Both the position numbers and the translations under genes were made by a program. Source: a virus. Taken from it: a DNA stretch of 64,000 bases. The DNA lies in IMG/VR virus record IMGVR_UViG_3300025674_000024, positions 1 to 64,000 of that record. One strand, given 5' to 3'. Each line of letters starts with the position of its first letter. The first letter of the stretch is position 1. Of the stretch, positions 23,985 through 32,253 are shown piece after piece. Below the pieces are notes generated by a model, which searched no databases, was not told where the DNA came from, and saw only the letters and a list, made by a program, of their open reading frames with translations.

Positions 23985-25841
23985 CTACCTACTGCTTACT
24001 CCAAAGATGATCTGGAACCAAACTTCCTCATCTTTTTCAAGACTTTCGGCGAAGTCTAACCCCTCAATTTTACCGTTCTTAATCACCCCGGTCAGCAAGT
24101 TATTTCCCTGATGCTTAAACCCAAGTTTTTCGTACGCTTTTCTACGAACGTCGCCTCCACCATCCTCATCAAAAGCGAACGCTCTTACTTTCGTCCCGCT
24201 AGGAAGTCCGCCAAGAGCTTCATCAAACTGTCTCTTCGCTGTAAGAGCAATTCTTACCTGCTGACGACGGTCTGTGACTCCACCTTTGGTGTAGGAATCG
24301 TTGACCTTATAGCCAATCTCATAAGATCCGTCCGTCTTTGGAGTGACGAGAGTCTTAACTTCGTTACTCCCAACCTTATCAGTGATGTACACTCCCTCAG
24401 AGTCACTAGAGACTTTGTCTTTGCTTTCTCCCTTCTTCAGTCTCTCTTCTACTTTCTTAATTTTCTCTCCTCTCTTCTTGGCCTCTGGGCTTCCCTTTTC
24501 TTCTTGCGCCTTAATCTTTGCGGCGACGCTCATCGCTTCCCTGTTAAGTCTCAGGGCCGCGTCCATATCACCCTTAGCCATAGCCTCCTGAGCTCTCTTT
24601 GCTAAGCCAGAGTACTGAGTCTGAAGGTCGGGTTCTGCTTTCTTTTTAGTTTTAGGCTTAGTTGCTGTCGGCTTCCCTGAGAGTTCTTTCTTTGCTTGTT
24701 CCTTTGTCTTCTTTCCCTCTGCCACATCGAGAGCGGCTTTCGCTCTCTTGTTTCCAGAGGCCGCGGCTTTCTTCAGGGCCTTCATCTCTTTGGGACCCAC
24801 GGGAGTACCTTTCCGACAGGTTCCCGAAGTCCCATAGAAGGTCCCGTCCGCACGCTGACAACGAGCAAACTCAAGTGAATCCGCTTCGTTAAAGTCGTTT
24901 TTCTTATCGGGAGCTCCAAAAATAGCGATGTACCACAGAGCTGTGTCTTTGTCCTTGCCCTCTGCAAACATCAGGAGAGTGCTGCCTAAACCTTGCTCGG
25001 CCCTGTCGGAGGCACTTACTTTTCCACCTTTTCCAATGCGCCCATACTGTGTCCCAGGATTTGCATCGGTTCCAGAAGTCGGATCTGAAAAACCCATTCG
25101 TTTATAGGCTCTAATTCGAGACGCGCCTCGCCCGTCCTCTCCCCAAGCTGTAGCTTGAACTACATAACCTTCAGGCAAGTTTTGTCTATGAGCGTTCCAG
25201 ACACGCTGAACTTGGCGAGCAATAGCCATTTGCTCTTTCCGGTCTGTGATTTGACCAGCGTCATACTTGCCGTTGACTTGAAAGTTAAAATCGCCTTGAC
25301 CAAATGATGTGGTAACTACTGTTCCTCCAGGAGTTGTGAAAGTAGTTCCAAGAAATCCATTAGACTTAAATTCAACTTTGGTTCCTTTTGGAACGTCTTT
25401 CGTGACTCCTTCCACAACTTTTTCTGAGTTGGTGATGGGCTTGAGAGACTTTTCAGCTCGCTCTTTCATGAACCCTGCAAATTCATCTTCAGGGTCTTTT
25501 TTCAAATACTCGTTTGCTTTCTTTATTTGGTCTTCATAAATCTTTTTGTCTTTTTCAGCCTTAGCAATAGGACCGAGGGTACCCTTTAGGGTGCCACCTC
25601 TTTCGTAGTCAGTAGGCTTTTTAGGAGTTGTCTTTCCTTCAACAACTTTCAAAGCTGCTTCAGCTTTTTTATTGCCGCTTTTAGCCGCTTTCTTCAGAGC
25701 ATCGACTTGCTTTTCACTAACTTGCTTTCCTTTGCGGCAAGTTCCAGCAGTGCCGTAAAATGTCCCATCGGGACGTTGGCAACGAGCGTAGTCAAGGACT
25801 GTGTAAGCGCTCTCTGAGAATGTGGAGTACGTACGTTTCAT
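23985..25841 (-). CDS. Tandem-duplicated tagged protein with acetyltransferase-like halves
   Basis: The 618-residue protein is two copies of the same design fused head to tail. Copy 1 has the tag at 21-38 (CQRPDGTFYGTAGTCRKG) and a C-terminal fold with TDRKEQMAIARQVQRVW and RIRAYKRMGFS, ending ALWYIAIFG. Copy 2 has the tag at about 328-345 and the same features (TDRRQQVRIALTAKRQF, RRKAYEKLGFK, VWFQIIFG). The x-A-Y-x-x-x-GF signature resembles the end of a GNAT acetyltransferase, but no acetyl-CoA loop is obvious. It overlaps its upstream neighbour by 4 bp (25838-25841). It is likely an effector or virion protein; its activity is unproved. Confidence 0.7.
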   Translation of the reverse strand: MKRTYSTFSESAYTVLDYARCQRPDGTFYGTAGTCRKGKQVSEKQVDALKKAAKSGNKKAEAALKVVEGKTTPKKPTDYERGGTLKGTLGPIAKAEKDKKIYEDQIKKANEYLKKDPEDEFAGFMKERAEKSLKPITNSEKVVEGVTKDVPKGTKVEFKSNGFLGTTFTTPGGTVVTTSFGQGDFNFQVNGKYDAGQITDRKEQMAIARQVQRVWNAHRQNLPEGYVVQATAWGEDGRGASRIRAYKRMGFSDPTSGTDANPGTQYGRIGKGGKVSASDRAEQGLGSTLLMFAEGKDKDTALWYIAIFGAPDKKNDFNEADSLEFARCQRADGTFYGTSGTCRKGTPVGPKEMKALKKAAASGNKRAKAALDVAEGKKTKEQAKKELSGKPTATKPKTKKKAEPDLQTQYSGLAKRAQEAMAKGDMDAALRLNREAMSVAAKIKAQEEKGSPEAKKRGEKIKKVEERLKKGESKDKVSSDSEGVYITDKVGSNEVKTLVTPKTDGSYEIGYKVNDSYTKGGVTDRRQQVRIALTAKRQFDEALGGLPSGTKVRAFAFDEDGGGDVRRKAYEKLGFKHQGNNLLTGVIKNGKIEGLDFAESLEKDEEVWFQIIFGVSSR

Positions 25842-26119
25842 CCGCTGAAGAATCCTTTGCTGTAGAGAGACTCGCCGTAAAGGATGGCTGCAGCTGTGGA
25901 ATTGGCAACATCCTCCAGGTCAGGTACATCATCGCCACGCTCGGCCATGCGAGTGAAGAAGGAGATGAGAGCGAAAGCACCATCTAAGTCTGTGAACTCG
26001 TCTCCGATGAAGTCTCCGCGACGAATGCCGTAGGGACTTCCATCTTTCGCGAGAGCGATGATGATGAAGTTGGAGCCGGGGATGGAGATGGGCTCGGGAA
26101 GGTAGAAGAGTTGGTTCAT
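25838..26119 (-). CDS. Hypothetical protein in tagged-effector array, 93 aa
   Basis: The 93-residue protein (MNQLFYLPEPISIPGSNFII) lacks the two-cysteine tag and is bracketed by 4-bp overlaps on both sides, so it is co-translated with the tagged genes. It is acidic in the middle with a hydrophobic first strand. It could be a partner, immunity-like or chaperone protein for a neighbour. No motif supports a specific call. Confidence 0.65.
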   Translation of the reverse strand: MNQLFYLPEPISIPGSNFIIIALAKDGSPYGIRRGDFIGDEFTDLDGAFALISFFTRMAERGDDVPDLEDVANSTAAAILYGESLYSKGFFSG

Positions 26120-27885
26120 TTGTAGTAGCGAGAGATGGCCTCGATGTCCCGGTAGTTCGGGTCAGTGCGCTCGATCTTGAGATCGTTCATCTGAGGAGGA
26201 AGTTCCACGATCCTCACTCCCTGCTTCTCGAGCGCTCTGCGGGTAGCGGTGGGGATGTCGTGTCCTCTGTAGTATCTTACCTCTTTGATATCCGAAGTGC
26301 GTAAGCCGCCGTGGATCTGAGCTTCGACGTAGGCGGTCGGGAGGCGCATCCCGCCGTCCATTGACGTCGTCATATTCATACGCTGACCGATCGTCCCGCC
26401 ATTGTACTGGATGTCCTGCACCTGCGTGCGAGGGCTGCTCGGGTTAGCCGGGTCACGGACAGGACTGGCCATGATGCCCCTCGGCCGAGCTGCGTCCAGA
26501 GAGTCCCCAACAGTAAAGGTCGAGCGGTCCTTAACGCTGTTGTTAAAGACGACTTGCACTCCTCCGTACTGCGCCATCTGGTTCGGACCACCCTGCAGGG
26601 AACGAGCTCGGTCCGGGTGCTCCAGCGCTGCGTACACCGGGCGCTTTTCCGGAGCTTCCAACTTCGAGATCCCCATCACAGCCTCCTCTCCGCTCCTTCT
26701 TCCTTCGAGGTACCCGCTCTTGCCTCGCTTGATACCGCCCGTTCCAGCTTGGAACCCGTTCTTCGCCTCTCCCTCTTTGACGAACTTTGCGAAGCCTTTG
26801 GGGTTGAAGGCCATGACGGGTTCTGCACCGTCGAGAAAGTCCTTGAGGTCCTTGTCAGCACCCCCTCTGGGGACTCGAGTCGGCACGGACGCTGCGACTG
26901 TCCCTCCACCGTCAGAAGGAGCTTTGGTGAGCTTTATTGGTTCCCCAAAGTACGCCGCGTTGACTCCGTCGCGTGGCAGGTCGTTAGCTTTGATCCTTAG
27001 GTCGGTAGCCCTGGCTTCGAGAGCTTTTGACGGGTGGTCCTTCGGCGTGTTGTACGCATTGAATCCGTCTTTCTCGGCCAGCTCTCTAGCCTTCCGATTC
27101 AGCCGATCAGACTCGTCTGTCAGCTTCTTACGCTCTCCCGTGGCCTTGATGAACTCATCGCGGTCCTGCGCGTGGTAGGCTTGACGCATGAGGAGAGCGG
27201 CTTCGTGAGCCTTCCCGATCTTTGCGGAAAGGGCCTTGACCTCCGGATCTTTCCAGTCCTTCCCCTGCTTCGACAGCTCCGCTGCTTGCTCCTTGAGTTT
27301 AGCTTCTCGGTCGAGAGCTCGGTTGAACACCTCCTTGACTTTTTCGTCGGAGATCTTCGTCGGGCGCTTGCCCGAGTCTTGTGCCGGAGCGGAAACTTCC
27401 TCTTTCTTCTTCTCCGCTTTTGGAGTAGTAGCCTTGGGTGCCGGTGCAGGTTCTTCCTTCTTAGGCTTAGGCTCGGGTTTGACCGAGGCGGGCTTAGGCG
27501 CGGGTGTGGGAGTGAAGTCGGGCTTTACCTCCTCTCCCAACCTCTTCTTAATCTCTTTGAAAGCCGCTACGAGCTCCGGCCCCTTCTTAATCTGCTTGAC
27601 GCCGAACTTCTCTCTCACTTGGTCCGCGATGGCTTTCACTTCGGCGCCCTTGAGACCCGCGGCCACGGCTTTCTTATAGAGCACGGGCATACCCTCACCC
27701 GGCTCGAGAGTGATCGGCTTTCCTTTGCGACACTGCCCACTCGTTCCGTAGACGGAGCCGTCTGGGCGCTGACACGCTTGGCCAAACTCGAGAGAGTCGC
27801 TGAGTTCGGAGTAGCGGAGAGTGAGCACTTCACGTGCTTTAGCTTCTAAGGAGGAGTCCCAGCCTCCGTGTTGTGAAAGTCTCAT
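26116..27885 (-). CDS. Tagged protein with DUF3626-like C-terminal domain
   Basis: The 589-residue protein has the tag at 38-55 (CQRPDGSVYGTSGQCRKG) and the PGEGMP...VREKFGVK module also found in the kinase protein. A Pro/Lys/Ala linker and a coiled-coil region follow. The C-terminal ~200 residues contain RPVYAALEHPDRA, YGGVQVVFNNSVKDRSTFT with GDS following, and AYVEAQIHGGLRTSDIKEV. These are landmarks I associate with DUF3626, a domain found in toxin-like and phage polyvalent proteins. The catalytic mechanism is not known to me. The position and tag suggest a delivered effector. Confidence 0.65.
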   Translation of the reverse strand: MRLSQHGGWDSSLEAKAREVLTLRYSELSDSLEFGQACQRPDGSVYGTSGQCRKGKPITLEPGEGMPVLYKKAVAAGLKGAEVKAIADQVREKFGVKQIKKGPELVAAFKEIKKRLGEEVKPDFTPTPAPKPASVKPEPKPKKEEPAPAPKATTPKAEKKKEEVSAPAQDSGKRPTKISDEKVKEVFNRALDREAKLKEQAAELSKQGKDWKDPEVKALSAKIGKAHEAALLMRQAYHAQDRDEFIKATGERKKLTDESDRLNRKARELAEKDGFNAYNTPKDHPSKALEARATDLRIKANDLPRDGVNAAYFGEPIKLTKAPSDGGGTVAASVPTRVPRGGADKDLKDFLDGAEPVMAFNPKGFAKFVKEGEAKNGFQAGTGGIKRGKSGYLEGRRSGEEAVMGISKLEAPEKRPVYAALEHPDRARSLQGGPNQMAQYGGVQVVFNNSVKDRSTFTVGDSLDAARPRGIMASPVRDPANPSSPRTQVQDIQYNGGTIGQRMNMTTSMDGGMRLPTAYVEAQIHGGLRTSDIKEVRYYRGHDIPTATRRALEKQGVRIVELPPQMNDLKIERTDPNYRDIEAISRYYK

Positions 27886-28079
27886 TCTTTCTCCACGCTT
27901 CGCTTTCTCAACTCCGCCTCTATTGCCTTTCGCCCGCGCTGTGCGAGTTTATCTTTCGTCTTATTTTCTTTCTCTAGAGAATCCGCTTGACTAGGAAGTC
28001 CAAAAATGTATGGATCACCAGCCTCACTTCGACCCATCCTCTCCCGCACTTCTTGAGGTCTTTTAGGTTGAATTTTCAT
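27882..28079 (-). CDS. Small basic protein, 65 aa
   Basis: This lysine/arginine/glutamate-rich 65-residue protein (MKIQPKRPQEVRERMGRSEA) overlaps the DUF3626-like gene by 4 bp and starts 2 bp after the ADP-ribosyltransferase stop. It has no tag and no motif. Highly charged small proteins between effector genes could be DNA-binding or packaging adaptors, but nothing in the sequence shows this. Confidence 0.6.
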   Translation of the reverse strand: MKIQPKRPQEVRERMGRSEAGDPYIFGLPSQADSLEKENKTKDKLAQRGRKAIEAELRKRSVEKE

Positions 28080-28081
28080 GA

Positions 28082-29713
28082 TTAGACTTCCTCCACGGTG
28101 AAGATGTGCATCGGCTCGCCCTCAAATGTTTCAACGCGGTGGTTCGTGTATCTATATTTTGTGCCGCCAGGAGTTAGTATCTCTTTCTCGCCGCTCTGAC
28201 CAAAGTTTTCAACTGAAGCTCCGGTTCTATTACGCGTTTCAAAGATAACTCTCGCGCGATCTTGCACGACCTTACCGGTATATCCCGCTGAGATAAGGGC
28301 ACTAGTAGACCACGAAGCCGGTGCGGGATCACTAAAAGTACTCTTAGATTGCGCTGCTGAAATCATCTGATCTAGCGCTGAACTCGGAATGTTAATTCCA
28401 CGGTACTTTTCTACGTCAGGATGGTCCATTCGCGAAAGCATTTGATCGATTCTCTGCGCTTGTTTAGCCCGTATTGAATCGGACCCTGGCTGTTCAACTG
28501 CCCGTCTAATCGCTCGATAGTCATTTCGTGTGAAGTCGACGATGGAGTCAATACCTTTTTGAACTTCACGCTCGTCTCCACCGTATGCCTTAATAAGAGC
28601 TTTTGCCTGTTTAGACGTACCTAATTCACCCCATTCTCCAAAAATCGCTGTAGAGTTCTTATGCGCCCCATTTTGAGAAGGATTAGAGTCAGAATCCAGT
28701 AGTTTGATCATACTCCGCGACATTTCATATTTACTAAACCGCTCATTGGGGTCTAATTTCGCATATTCAATCCGGCGGTCTGCCTCTTCCACCCTGTCTT
28801 TAATCGGTTTCAAAAGCGCCTGTCTTTCTGTCCAAGAAGCCCCACTTTCTAAAAGTTTCATATCGTTCTCTTTCGCGACTTTTAACTCTTTTTTTGCTTG
28901 TGTTCGGTCACGAATTGCCACAGCCATTTCTTTCAGATCTTTCGCATCTCTTAAGTTTATGAGATTGTAATAGCGTTCTTGATTCTCATCAGAATCACCG
29001 GTAGCTTTTTTGCGAAGTTCGCGAAGACTGCTTATTTGATTGTTTATGCGAATTTGTTGGGCTTCTGTGAGTTGTTTAGGCGTAGGTCTTGAGAAGATAC
29101 CTCCCTCAATTGCTTTTCTATCATCAGCGATTCTTTGGAGTTGGTCTCGGATAGTGTACATCCGATCGTCAGCTTCGTCACTTCCCGTCTTTTCAAACTC
29201 TTCCTTAGCTGCTTTCATTGCAGCTTTAAGTCGAGTTTCTGTGGAATTGATTAGCTGAAGAGCCTCTTTTTTCTTCGTCTCAGCGTCAGAACCATCCGTC
29301 TCCTCTTTTACCTTTTGTTCCTCTCTATTTAAGTTCCTACGTGCTTTTTTACTCTTTTCACCAAGCTCTCCGTCTTTCTTCTCATCCTCAGCCCTACCTT
29401 GCTCAGGCTTCTTTTGGCTTTTTACGGGCTTTGGAGCGGGCTTGATCGCGCTAGAGGCCTCTTGAGTTGCTGACGGTTTGAGCCCAGGTTTTTCTGGGTC
29501 CTCCGTCCTAGAAAGTTTCTCAAGTGCTTTCTTTGCCCCGGAGTCTCCAGCTTTTGCTTTAGCCTGCAACTCTTTAATCTCTCTGGGGCCGACCTCCTTG
29601 CCTTTACGGCATTGTCCAGAGGTTCCGTAAAAGCTCCCGTCTGAGCGCTGACATCTTGCAAAGTCAAGGACTTCTAAAGCTTGCTCTGAAAATGTTGAAT
29701 AAAGTCTTTTCAT
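28082..29713 (-). CDS. Tagged ADP-ribosyltransferase, putative injected effector
   Basis: From ATG 29713 (ATGA overlap with the upstream gene) the 543-residue protein carries the tag at 21-38 (CQRSDGSFYGTSGQCRKG) and a long charged helical linker. Its C-terminal domain has the R-S-E signature of arginine-type mono-ADP-ribosyltransferases: YRGINIP with Arg about 438, SWSTSA about 467-472, and EKEILTPGGTKY with E-x-E about 509-511. The spacing and order fit the exoenzyme family. T4 Alt, an ADP-ribosyltransferase packaged and injected with the DNA, is the functional precedent. Modification of host RNA polymerase or translation is a reasonable guess. Confidence 0.75.
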   Translation of the reverse strand: MKRLYSTFSEQALEVLDFARCQRSDGSFYGTSGQCRKGKEVGPREIKELQAKAKAGDSGAKKALEKLSRTEDPEKPGLKPSATQEASSAIKPAPKPVKSQKKPEQGRAEDEKKDGELGEKSKKARRNLNREEQKVKEETDGSDAETKKKEALQLINSTETRLKAAMKAAKEEFEKTGSDEADDRMYTIRDQLQRIADDRKAIEGGIFSRPTPKQLTEAQQIRINNQISSLRELRKKATGDSDENQERYYNLINLRDAKDLKEMAVAIRDRTQAKKELKVAKENDMKLLESGASWTERQALLKPIKDRVEEADRRIEYAKLDPNERFSKYEMSRSMIKLLDSDSNPSQNGAHKNSTAIFGEWGELGTSKQAKALIKAYGGDEREVQKGIDSIVDFTRNDYRAIRRAVEQPGSDSIRAKQAQRIDQMLSRMDHPDVEKYRGINIPSSALDQMISAAQSKSTFSDPAPASWSTSALISAGYTGKVVQDRARVIFETRNRTGASVENFGQSGEKEILTPGGTKYRYTNHRVETFEGEPMHIFTVEEV

Positions 29714-30126
29714 TGTTCGTCGGCTCTGTTCATCTGTCCCTTGATCTTCTCTGCCCAGGCTTTGCCGGCATCGCCTCCCCATAACTCCCAAGAAACTTTT
29801 GAAGCGGAGGGTGGGTTGGTAGTGTGGTTCTTCTTGTAGGCGGAGTGACGAGCGAAGAAGCTGACCATGCGACCAATCGTCCCGGGAGAGAGTTTCTGAC
29901 GGTTCTTCAGCGAGGCGGCTCGAGCCACTCCGCTTCCGATCCCGGCTTTCCCGGCCTCCTTAGTCGACAGTCCACCGCGTCCCACTTGTTTGCGCAGAGC
30001 GAGACCGCGAGCGGCGGCATCAGCCACGGACTGGGGAGGGCGGAAGTCTATGTTAGCATACTTCTCCGCCCACTCCGGATTCTCGGCCCACTCGAGAGCC
30101 TCTTCGCTGAAATGTCCGCCAATCAT
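29710..30126 (-). CDS. Conserved phage domain protein (SFFARH...WGGDAG type)
   Basis: The 138-residue protein ends with TIGRMVSFFARHSAYKKNHT and KVSWELWGGDAGKAWAEKI. This pair of motifs recurs in many phage head-region proteins, alone or fused to other domains. Their role is not established, although a structural or scaffold-linked role is usually assumed. It lacks the two-cysteine tag, overlaps both neighbours by 4 bp and so travels with the effector array. It may help load or assemble the tagged proteins. Confidence 0.7.
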   Translation of the reverse strand: MIGGHFSEEALEWAENPEWAEKYANIDFRPPQSVADAAARGLALRKQVGRGGLSTKEAGKAGIGSGVARAASLKNRQKLSPGTIGRMVSFFARHSAYKKNHTTNPPSASKVSWELWGGDAGKAWAEKIKGQMNRADEQ

Positions 30127-30728
30127 CGCGCTCTCACGACTTTGTTTTTGATCCCTCTCTTAATGGCTTCCTCAGTCATCGCTCTGCGGCGTTGCTCAGG
30201 AGTCATATTAGCGAGTTCAGCCTCGCGCTTAGCACCTTGGCCGCTCCGCATCTCCACCTTAAGGCGGTCCCCCATGGCCTTTTTGATGATCTTGAGTGTC
30301 CCCTCCTTGGCGTCAATATCTCCTTCATCCACGGCCTTCATCACAGCTTTGTGGATCTTTCCGAGGTGAGCTGTGGTCTCCGCTTTAGCGTACACCTTGT
30401 CAAAGAGTTTGTCGTGTGTGTCTCCCCACGAGTAAGCTTCCGACTTAGCGGCTTCTTTGACCTCGGCCAATGCGGAGGAACTCATAGGCCCTGCGCCACC
30501 CTTGGGAGGCTTCACACCGAGATCCTCAGGGCTCACCTCTTTGCCCTTGCGACACTGGCCTCCAGTGCCGTACTTGGAGCCGTCAGGGCGTTCGCAGGTG
30601 GTGAAGTCGTACGCTTCGGAGAAGCTCTGGGCGCTCTCGTCGTAACTGTCTGAAGCACCGTGCTTTTCAGCGTAAGCCGCATAGAGCTGCTCGATGGATT
30701 CGGGTTTAAAGGTGCCTTGGGGTTTCAC
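30123..30728 (-). CDS. Tagged protein, unknown C-terminal domain, 201 aa
   Basis: The protein has a 45-residue leader and then the tag variant CERPDGSKYGTGGQCRKG. A helical, charged C-terminal ~120 residues follows (KIHKAVMKAVDEGDIDAKEG, TPEQRRRAMTEEAIKRGIKN). The start codon is GTG 30728. No catalytic motif is visible. Membership in the array and the shared tag are the only functional clues. The 103 bp before it (30729-30831) hold no clear gene, only a short unframed stretch encoding a helix-like tail. Confidence 0.65.
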   Translation of the reverse strand: MKPQGTFKPESIEQLYAAYAEKHGASDSYDESAQSFSEAYDFTTCERPDGSKYGTGGQCRKGKEVSPEDLGVKPPKGGAGPMSSSALAEVKEAAKSEAYSWGDTHDKLFDKVYAKAETTAHLGKIHKAVMKAVDEGDIDAKEGTLKIIKKAMGDRLKVEMRSGQGAKREAELANMTPEQRRRAMTEEAIKRGIKNKVVRAR

Positions 30729-30831
30729 GGGTCTGAGGTAATTAAGCCTATTTTAAACCATCTAAGCGGGTTACCCACGCTCCTTGATGATCTTGTCGAT
30801 GCGACGAACTTCAACTTTTTGAGCGGCTCAT

Positions 30832-31494
30832 CTACATGCGCTCCATCTTCTTCGCACGAGCGAAGTCGGCTTTTGCCTGAGAGTTACTAGTATAAGCTAG
30901 TGCTCGCATCCATCCCACTAACTCTTTTCTGTCGTAACTATCAAGGATTCCGCCTTGATCTCTACGCTTTTTCAAGAGCTTTTTGATGTTGTCAGCATTG
31001 ATCTTAGCCTGACCCCCCTGCTCTTCTGCTCTCGCAATGGAGCTTTTCACGGCCGGCATAAGCTTTCCTTCGCCACCACTCCCTCTTTCGACGACTCTGA
31101 GGATTGTGCGAGAGTCTTTAGACGCTTCTTTTTTGATAGCCTCGAGCTCACTTAGCGTCTTCTCGTCGCCAGCACGGCGCTGAGCTGCTCGCTCGAACAT
31201 CCCCTTGGTCTTAGCGGCAGCGGTGGCCTTGTCCTTTTCGCGGCGCATGACGGCTGGGTTGCTGGCCGCGCCCTGCTTGAGCTTCTCGGTGGGGGTCATC
31301 TCTTTCGCCCCAGCCTCCTTGCCCTTGCGGCACTGACCGCCAGTTCCGTAGAAGCTACCGTCGGGGCGCTGACAGCGGGCGAAGTCGTAGGCCTCGGCGT
31401 AGGCCAGTTGGTCCTCGGGATTCTCCGAGTACTTGAGTTCGGCGAGGGCTTTGGCGGCGGCCAACGCTTCGTCTGTGAAACGGTCTTTCCGCAT
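30832..31494 (-). CDS. Tagged protein, unknown C-terminal domain, 220 aa (first of array)
   Basis: This is the first gene of the array downstream of a terminator and a GGGTAAAAC motif. It has the tag CQRPDGSFYGTGGQCRKG at about residues 40-57 after an acidic leader (ENPEDQLAYAEAYDFAR). A largely helical remainder follows with SSIARAEEQGGQAKINADNI and a basic KKLLKKRR stretch. No enzyme motif is seen. If the tag is a virion-sorting signal, this could be an internal head protein rather than an enzyme. Confidence 0.7.
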   Translation of the reverse strand: MRKDRFTDEALAAAKALAELKYSENPEDQLAYAEAYDFARCQRPDGSFYGTGGQCRKGKEAGAKEMTPTEKLKQGAASNPAVMRREKDKATAAAKTKGMFERAAQRRAGDEKTLSELEAIKKEASKDSRTILRVVERGSGGEGKLMPAVKSSIARAEEQGGQAKINADNIKKLLKKRRDQGGILDSYDRKELVGWMRALAYTSNSQAKADFARAKKMERM

Positions 31495-31530
31495 GAGTCT
31501 GCTTTAATAGGAATGGGTTCCTCTTTTGGG

Positions 31531-31538
31531 TTTTACCC
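31531..31538 (-). promoter_or_regulatory. Putative promoter for the tagged-effector array
   Basis: On the minus strand a terminator (31555-31577) is followed by GTGTATAATTGAAATGGGTA then AAAC, 36 nt before the first tagged gene. TATAAT lies 8-13 nt upstream of GGGTAAAA, so either a host-type -10 or the phage-specific element, or both, could act here. Confidence 0.5.
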
Positions 31539-31554
31539 ATTTCAATTATACACT

Positions 31555-31577
31555 AAAAAGCCCGGGCCTCCCTGGGC
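31555..31577 (-). terminator. Rho-independent terminator
   Basis: On the minus strand GCCCAGG and CCCGGGC form a 7-bp stem with one mismatch around GAGG, followed by TTTTTAG. It lies 20 bp after the HNH gene stop and separates it from the effector array. Confidence 0.75.
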
Positions 31578-31596
31578 CAAACTACTATGAGGAGTT

Positions 31597-32253
31597 TCAA
31601 TCGTCGTATCTAGCTAAGACGTGAAAGACTGAGGAGTTCTTAAGTCTTATGGACTCAGCAACGTACAAGTCTGGATCAACAATTTGCTCGAACGAGTACC
31701 CCAAAGACAAAAGCTTAACCATGTTCCCGTACGTTTTCCATTTCTTCTTTCCTAGAGCTTTAGCTATGCGATATCCCGTGGAATGCCCGCTAAGATACTC
31801 TCCCCATGCCGCCTCATACTCCCCCTCGGTCCAATGCTTCCTCTTTGAAGCCGCGGCTCTTTGAGCCTTTATCGCCTGAGAATCAGAATACTCTGGCGTC
31901 CCCCTGTGCTTATCGTGCATTTTCCTCGCTCGTTCTTGAGCTGGTTTCCACATCAAGCCTTTACTTTTTGCCTCCTTGATCTTTTCCATTAAGGCTAAAC
32001 TTCCTCTTTCTCCGCCCTTCATTGCTGCTTCCACTAAGGGAAGATAGGAGTCTTTGCCATGCCAAACATGAGCGTGAAAACTTGGAGAGCAAACGTACAG
32101 ATTGCTTGGGTCATTAGTTCCACCTTGACTTTGAGGGATGCGATGGTGAACGTGCATCCCTTTCATCTGCTGATCCGTAAGACCCCAGTTCTCTTGAGCT
32201 ATAGCCCTATAGTGTCTACGATCAACTTTGACTAGGCTAGACTCCTTCTTCAT
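31597..32253 (-). CDS. HNH homing endonuclease
   Basis: The 218-residue protein has an HNH core near the N-terminus (GMHVHHRIPQSQGGTNDPSN, then LYVCSPSFHAHVWH). A basic middle with NUMOD-like segments and a C-terminal helix-turn-helix-like part (EYLSGHSTGYRIAKALGKKK) follow. It is a paralogue of the partial HNH gene at 1-338. Its ATG shares one base with the phoH stop (TAATG). It is a free-standing mobile endonuclease next to a conserved core gene, a typical location for such elements. Confidence 0.85.
   Translation of the reverse strand: MKKESSLVKVDRRHYRAIAQENWGLTDQQMKGMHVHHRIPQSQGGTNDPSNLYVCSPSFHAHVWHGKDSYLPLVEAAMKGGERGSLALMEKIKEAKSKGLMWKPAQERARKMHDKHRGTPEYSDSQAIKAQRAAASKRKHWTEGEYEAAWGEYLSGHSTGYRIAKALGKKKWKTYGNMVKLLSLGYSFEQIVDPDLYVAESIRLKNSSVFHVLARYDD

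Noticed and set aside
30729-30831. Short frame ending KVEVRRIDKIIKERG between two tagged genes
   Set aside because: No start codon is available in frame after a stop; may be a gene remnant but cannot be supported.
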